Assembly (NCBI GenBank): GCA_039619475.1
Contig: CM077115.1
Span: forward strand, 420,740,557-420,804,556
Length of the DNA: 64,000 nucleotides
From: Icerya purchasi
Taxonomy: Eukaryota > Arthropoda > Insecta > Hemiptera > Monophlebidae
Reading direction: 5' to 3'
Within the stretch, counting starts at the first letter, position 1; every line of letters begins with the position of its first letter. The position numbers and the translations under genes are program-made. The notes beneath the pieces are model-generated. The model made no database searches and was not told where the DNA came from. It saw only the letters and a program-made list of their open reading frames with translations. Below are positions 57,950-64,000 of the stretch, in pieces.

Positions 57950-58770
57950 TTCGTAAATTTCGATTTAACGAAGAATTTTAACTCACCATTTCTAAATAGC
58001 TCAACTCCTGTTCTTCTTCATTTTCTAATTCCGCCTCCTTTTACCTCTCTATTCAACCATTTCTTTCTCCTCGTCCTTGCTTTTCTGGATACTTGCTTTC
58101 TCTTAAACACTCCACAATTTCGGCTATTTGTCACCTTCTTCGCTTTAATAATAGCCTTCTTCCTGCTTCATTTTCTCGGTTTTCATTCCCTTCCAATTAC
58201 TTTCTTTGTGATTCCGATATCATGTTTTATTTAAATGTTCGACCTTTTCTGCTGAACAATCGTAACTTGGCATGGGCGTCGCCAGGGGGCAGGGGGGCAG
58301 CTGTCCCCGTGGAGTCTTGAAACTTTTTAATCAACTAGCCATGATGAGTATTCATAGGCGCGTAATCATGAACAATTTGCCACAAACCCACGAAAATTAT
58401 GTTTTAATTACGATTTTATTCTTGTTTAATAAAATATTAAGCCTTTACAACTTATAAATTTTATTTTTCCTATAACTCATATCCTCTTTCTATCATCTTG
58501 CCCCCCCCCTGGCAGCTGCAGCTCTTCTTGTCCACCATTGGCTCATCGGCTGGCGACGCCCTTGTAGCTTGGTATTATCTCTATTTACCTTATTGGTGCT
58601 TCTTATATTCTCTCATTTCCTTCTGCTTCTGTTATTCCTGCTCTTGAATTATTTTCATCCACTATCCTTAAACATTTAAGAATACAACTTTATTTTCTCC
58701 TTCTTCCCATTTCTTGGGCTAATGTCTTCGTTGACATAAAAAACAAAACAAAAAAAAAAAAAAAAACTTC
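57950..58770 (+). pseudogene. NLR-A 3' fragment interrupted by a hAT MITE
   Basis: Before the MITE: SFSNSASFYLSIQPFLSP, HSTISAICHLLRFNNSLLPA, then CDSDIMFYLNVRPF (matching the CDADHIFFECPAL block) up to about 58262. After the MITE (58573 onward): IGASYILSFPSASVIPAL, the YILSFPS block of the nested copy at 55130-55610. A 3' UTR ends with CGTTGACAT and poly-A (about 58749-58768). Start uncertain. Frames change. Confidence 0.8.
58271..58564. mobile_element. hAT MITE (hAT-2, copy 2), inside an NLR-A copy
   Basis: The left end is CATGGGCGTCGCCAG and the right end, read inwards, is CAAGGGCGTCGCCAG. The flanks are TAACTTGG (58263-58270) and TAGCTTGG (58565-58572), an 8-bp target duplication with one mismatch. 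294 bp, no transposase. Confidence 0.88.
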
Positions 58771-61711
58771 CAAAAAGTCGAATTATTAGTGACCGAAAAT
58801 AAAAAATTTCAGTAAAGGAGACGGTATAAAAATTTATCCGAGCTCAAAACATGGTTCTATTAATCTCCGAAAAGCTCCATTATAAATCGGTTATTTGTTG
58901 CACAAGCTATTTACGTTCTTTATGTTTCCATTTCCGTTTCCGTAGCAATGAATACAAAATATTCGAAACAGCCTTAAATCGTAGCTTTATCGGAAAGTAA
59001 TCTTTATTATTCTTCAACCGGATTTTTCCTAATTACCGACATCATCATGAGCACGCAGATTAGTAACACTTTAATTTGAATGTTAAATGTTACATTTAGA
59101 ACTTGAACGTTTAACAACCATCCGGGAGACTGTGCAGTGCTATTAAAGGTACGTTAGCCGATACCTCTCGCACTTCCTGTTGTTCAGTATTTTACCTTCG
59201 TGACTTTACGATTTTAATTTACACACTTCAACACTGCTCTACTTACGAATAAGGGTGTAATGAAGGTAATTTTCAATCATGTATTCGAGCATAATTTTTG
59301 AAGCATAACCACAACATGTATCCGGAAGATGTCGCGTTCACAGCGACCCATCAATAATGGTGTTCAGAACGACTATCGGATCTTTTTTATTAGGTATTAT
59401 TATTATATTCGACTTATATGTTCAAAACGACCCGCAGATATTTTTATTACTACTATTACATATATGCGAACTAGAGCAGCCAAGTTATTTTGTTAAAACT
59501 GCTAGAAATTATAATACATGATTAGAAGCGTACTTGAATCGTCAAAATTTTATTTTTGACTAAAAATATCGAGCATTTAGAGACAACAGTGCGTTTTGTT
59601 AGAAAAATTAAACCGGATGTGAGTACGTTTCCATTCATCTATTATCATTTTATATTAACAAAAATTATATACATTTTACATTAAATTACGTTTTTATAAT
59701 ATTGTATACTGTTGCATGTTAATATTAATATAGAAATATCAAGTGTTTAAAGTAAATAATAACGAATTTAGAAATTACATAACTTGTAAGATAACCGTAA
59801 CAGAATATGATCGTAGTTCGTTGTAGTAGTATATCAGAGATTTCCAGGAAATTACCTTCGCTGTCCCTTTTAGATGACAACTTTAAATATGGTCGCTCTG
59901 AACACGGTCGCTCCCAACACGTAACCATCCGGAACTATAATTAATGTAAGTATTTAATAATGAAACAAACTTAATCGAAAATGAGATGTTTTTTTCTGGG
60001 AACAATACAAACTATCGTTTATTGTGTCTCAATCGCGTTAAATTGTGATTTAATCTTTATCGAGTGTTTTTAACGTAACTGCCAAATTATCGATCTAACT
60101 TCGGAATTGTAATTAGTTTTCATTGAAAATACATGCAAATTTTTCAAATTTGTTTTTAGACGATTTTTAATGTTCACTATAGAACTGGCCAAAGGACGAA
60201 AGTCGGGGCAAAAAAAAAAAAAATGTTCACTATATTTATAAGGCTCGAATCTGTTTGCTTGCTGATACCACAATCGAAATAATTTAATACAAACAGCCCT
60301 ATTTTCATCCGAATTATCTTTATTTACCGAGTAAGCTTTTTCTTTTAAATTATTCTTTTTGAATGATTTTTTTTTTTTTTTTTGTACTAATCAACACTTA
60401 TAAATGATATCAAACGAATGTAAACGTTATTTTCGTATCTGCGTAATTATTTAAAGTATATTTTGTTTTTCGTTTTATTTTATTAAATAATTTATCGATA
60501 GCGTGTTCATCGCGTATCCTCCCGTTCTCAGATACTACTGTTTTTAAAGTACTTTTATTCCGCATCATGTTTTTTATTGAAATTTAAAAGGACAATTAAT
60601 AATCTGTTGACCGCGTGTGCGTAATAAGCGTATTTACATCGGCCCGGATGTTTAAAGTGCTATCGATTATCCTATCAGCGTTCTGGTTGGATTTTTTGAA
60701 TTTAGTGTATATTAGTATTTTTTATTTTCAATCATTAAATCGAGCGTATTAACTTTATTATTTATGATTTTTTCGACTGTGCAATGCGTGTGCTGTTATT
60801 TGGTATATTAAAATAATTCGAAATTTCGTTTTCCATGTTTTAGTTCTTCATAACTAAGATAAAGATTAGGGGACTAACAGCTGTGAAAACAGGTTCAAAA
60901 AACGTCGAAACGTTTATAAATAAAGTAGAAAGAACCGGGATGTATTCCGCAATATCGAACATCCGCCAACAATATATATGTACAAGGAAGCGGGTTAACT
61001 ACGGGTCCCCACAAACAGGAGGTTTCTGGATGAAATATTTAAAAAAAATTAATTTGTAAAAATTAATTTAAAAATATAAGATAAAATGATGTATCTGATA
61101 TTCTAAAAGAAGGACGGTTCTACGCATCAATTTTACATCTATTTCGAATTGTACGAAGATGATCAACCCAACGGATTAATGTAAGACAGTGGTCGAACAA
61201 AATTTATTTATTCCTATAGACTATTTCAACGACAAAGCTTTCGCGTAGAGAGAAAAAAAAATCGAATCCGGAAACTGATCTTTATTCAAAAAAATGCTGA
61301 CGTCTATAAAGAGCAAATAAATATATGAACGGGTTTAATGCGTGCATTTTATAGCATCGTTTTCGAGCGAGCGACTAGAATACGAAACAAATAGGATCTC
61401 TACCTTCCTGTGATAGCAGCGATACCATTTCGATTCAACCATGTACATTAGCGGGCATCGCAAGTGGCTACTCTGCCCCAGTTTGCTCGGAACAAAGCAC
61501 CACTACACACAAAGAGTCCGTCTTGGCAACGACACCAGTGCCAACTTTGCCGGTATTGCCCGAGATAAGGTGATTTCACGAAACTTCCGTGCAATCAACT
61601 AAACTGCACTTTATAATCGATTTCAGTAATTATCATCATTATTGCTGAACACTATTTTGATAGCTCTGAGAACTGCAAGGAGCAACTATGTTCATATCAG
61701 TACATATATAT
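58771..61711. other. No recognisable gene
   Basis: Almost 3 kb with no transposon protein motif. 59130-59260 and 61380-61600 are a little richer in G and C than the rest. Candidate unique sequence. Confidence 0.4.
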
Positions 61712-62338
61712 CAGGGGTAGATCCAGGAGGACATTTTTTTTTTGGGGGGGGGGGATTATATAATTACGTAAAATCTTCTACAGTAGGCAGTAGATTTGAA
61801 AAATACCCCTTGTTTCATAAAAAAAATCAAATAGCGACTTTTATAGAAATTTAAAAATGTTTTGAAAATACATAATTATTAAAATTTATAATTTAACTTT
61901 TGTTTTACTTTTAGGGGTGAAAAATAAAACGAAATTATAAAATTCTAGCTAAAATGCTAGTTTAGAAATAGTAAGAAAGATAGCATTTTTATTAGACCTT
62001 ACTTCTTTTTTATTTTTGTTAGTAATCCGATCCGAATTCTCTCTGCCCGTGAGCAAGTTTAAATATATATATTTCTCATTGAACTATTTTTAATTAAAAT
62101 TACAAAATAAAAATTAAAAATAAATAAACATGGCAAAAGATCTATGATAATTACATTTAAAATAGAATAAAAAAGGAACACTAATAGTTTTACTAGAAAA
62201 TAGTATTAAATATTAGTTATAATTAAATCCATAGGTAAAATTTATATAGCATAAATTAAGTTTTTCTGTTATAACAAATTTTTTCATAGAGGCTTTGGTT
62301 CTTGGGGGGATGCGCCTATACCCCCCGTGGATCCGCCA

Positions 62339-62341
<3 letters not shown>
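61712..62341. mobile_element. hAT-3 element, full-length reverse copy
   Basis: The left end is CAGGGGTAGATCCAGGAGG and the right end, read inwards, is CAGTGGCGGATCCACGG. It is 630 bp and lies between TA repeats (ATATATAT left, TATATATA right), so the 8-bp duplication cannot be proved. It is the reverse complement of 27041-27658. Confidence 0.8.
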
Positions 62342-62373
<32 letters not shown>

Positions 62374-62745
62374 TAATTCTTCCTACCTCACCATGAAGAC
62401 ATCTTCGGGATCTCCCGACTGTTATAGATAGTAAATTTCTATTGATTACGCTGTTTTTTTAAAAAAAGTAATAATCAACTTATGGTTCTGGTAGTCAATT
62501 ATTTCAAATAACGTTTTTTGGCCCTATTACCCCTCGACGTTATATATACATATATGTATTAAAGTTAGTGTATATTTATAGTGTAATATTACTCACTGAG
62601 ATAGTTTTTATCATTTGTGTTAATTACTTGTAATTGTCGTTTTCACAGTCATGGAAGGATTCTGAGATGATAATATTTAGGATTTCATATGTGTGGTCAT
62701 ATTTATCGTTACTACAAACATTAGATCCGTTCTTAACTATCCAGT
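62342..62745. other. No recognisable gene
   Basis: A TA microsatellite (to about 62368) then AT-rich sequence. Confidence 0.4.
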
Positions 62746-63035
62746 CATGAGCGTCGCCAGCGGGGGCAGGAGGCAGCCCCCCCCCCTCTCGGAGCCTTGA
62801 AACTTTTTAATCAACTGGCCATGATGAGTATTCATAGGCGCGTAATCATGAACAATTTGCCAGAAACCCGCGAAAATTATGTTTTAATTAAGATTTTATT
62901 CTTGTTTAATAAAATAATAAGCTTTTACAGCTTATAAATTTTATTTTCCCTATAACTCATACCCTCTTTCTATCACACACACCCCCCCCCTGGCGGCTGG
63001 AAACTCATCTTGCTTCTCCCTGGCCCATCGGCTGG
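62746..63035. mobile_element. hAT MITE (hAT-2, copy 3), right end lost
   Basis: The left end CATGAGCGTCGCCAG is intact and the interior matches copies 1 and 2. Similarity stops at CGGCTGG (63035), 11 bases before the expected terminus. NLR-A sequence follows directly. Confidence 0.8.
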
Positions 63036-63375
63036 TCTATTCTGCCTTTCAACCTAATCTTCCTTCTAATCTTTAATTATTAGCATTTCCTTTCCGCCGT
63101 CATTCTACTATTGTTTCTATCGTTCGCCTATGTTTTAATGATACTGTATTCTTTTCTTTTCCCTATCATATTAGTTTCCCCTTCTTATAGTCCTCTTCAC
63201 CCATATGATATAATTCCCTGCAATCCTAATGACGTTTTCTTCGAATGCTCTTTTCCAATGAACATTCTATTCCCTATTCACATTTATTAAAGTTTGGGCT
63301 TGCCACTTCTCACTGCGGTTCGTATATTTTGTGTACTTTCTTCCCTGCCTATTGTTAACTCTCCCTCTTTTCTTT
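63036..63375 (+). pseudogene. NLR-A 3' fragment
   Basis: Translation gives AFPFRRHSTIVSIVRLCFND, matching IPFGRRSSIVSLIRLRIN. NPNDVFFECSFPMN matches the CDADHIFFECPALRN block. FGLPLLTAVRI matches LGLLTPYIVSF. The fragment begins next to the broken end of the hAT MITE. The 3' tail is not clear. Confidence 0.7.
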
Positions 63376-64000
63376 TTTAAGCGAAGGTACTTAAAAAAGT
63401 AAAACTTTAAACATTTAATAATTAAATCATTTTCTTCTAACTTGATATTGATCTGTCCGATCTGTTTTGTTTTCTATGCGTTACTTTTAGTTTTGAATTG
63501 TTCAGTTTTTTAAATGAGTTCGGTTTTGTTTTTTTTTTGTTGTTTTTGGGGGGGCTGGTTAAAATGAATTGAAATTTCCTTTGTTGCTATTTTCTTTCAT
63601 TTTTATTTTTTACTAATCACTGTTTTCCAAAAAAGAAGCACTGCTATCTTTGAAAACTGATTTTTTCAATTTATTTAAAACATTTCCGACACATTCACAT
63701 ATCTTCTTTAGAGCAGAATAATCTCGAACACATTTCCAGAAAGCTAAGTAATTTTCGTATTAAAATAATTTATAAGAATATTATCAATTTCTTTAACCCA
63801 AAAAGATGAACAATAATACACAATTTTATACATGATATATTGTTTTCATATATTTGACCTAACCCGGTCGTAGTAAATAGTCTCTATTAATAGAAATTAA
63901 AACAAGCACAGATCAAAGAAACTTTATAATAATAAAGGGAACTGCATTACCGTGTATTAGAAAATATTTAGAAACATACGTGTGAAAGTAAAAAAAATTG
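63376..64000. other. No recognisable gene
   Basis: T-rich sequence near 63520-63560, then AT-rich. Nothing recognised. Confidence 0.4.

Noticed and set aside
61642..61854. 70-codon frame crossing the hAT-3 left end
   Set aside because: It is composed of the element terminus and G-run sequence and has no protein family signature.
1..64000. tRNA, rRNA or CRISPR
   Set aside because: I found no TYC-loop/anticodon arrangement that I trust, no rRNA-like sequence, and no regularly spaced identical direct repeats with unique spacers.

Overview
This is AT-rich animal DNA, most likely from an arthropod and probably an insect. The evidence is the mix of transposons: R1-clade-like, I-clade-like, jockey-like and RTE-like non-LTR retrotransposons, a mariner, piggyBac-type TTAA insertions and many hAT-type elements. 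There are also poly-A/poly-T tracts and TA, CT and GA microsatellites. I found no host gene I could defend. No tRNA, rRNA or CRISPR array was recognised, and no bacterial-type gene organisation is present. Nearly every recognisable coding stretch is a broken transposon protein.

Layout. 1-2463 holds nothing recognisable. 2535-5467 contains two non-LTR remnants: an I-clade-like RT copy that has lost its RNase H, and a member of a repeated family here called NLR-A. 7535-13432 holds further NLR-A pieces. It also holds a ~280-bp tandem duplication interrupted by two abutting TTAA-flanked insertions (8707-9967 and 9972-10964), and long inverted repeats. 13552-15834 is a decayed piggyBac carrying a 659-bp hAT element with an 8-bp target duplication. 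16075-18930 has pieces of an R1-like family (NLR-B): RT, C-terminal zinc finger, and ORF1 plus endonuclease. 20240-21853 holds two long palindromes and a small hAT-like element. 23046-27965 has an R1-like C-terminus, a Ty3/gypsy gag-protease scrap, a hAT C-terminus and a hAT-like non-autonomous element.

32120-36153 contains a clean hAT MITE and a ZMYM1-like hAT transposase remnant. 36885-50040 contains five more non-LTR remnants in both orientations, including an open 348-codon RNase H plus zinc-finger frame at 40904-41950. 51420-52720 is a complete mariner with TA target duplication and near-perfect 30-bp inverted repeats. Its transposase has one stop and a D-to-E change at the second catalytic position. 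54114-56430 is an NLR-B copy with a 15-bp target duplication, into which an NLR-A 3' fragment inserted with its own 14-bp duplication. 57950-63375 holds two more NLR-A 3' ends, two hAT MITEs (one inside an NLR-A copy) and another hAT-like element.

The genes do not work together as a pathway. The window is best read as a layered record of transposition. The order of events can be read where insertions are nested or where an uninterrupted repeat copy is present. All eight NLR-A fragments lie on the plus strand, and the ~8.6-11.4 kb locus carries its own pre-insertion reference copy.
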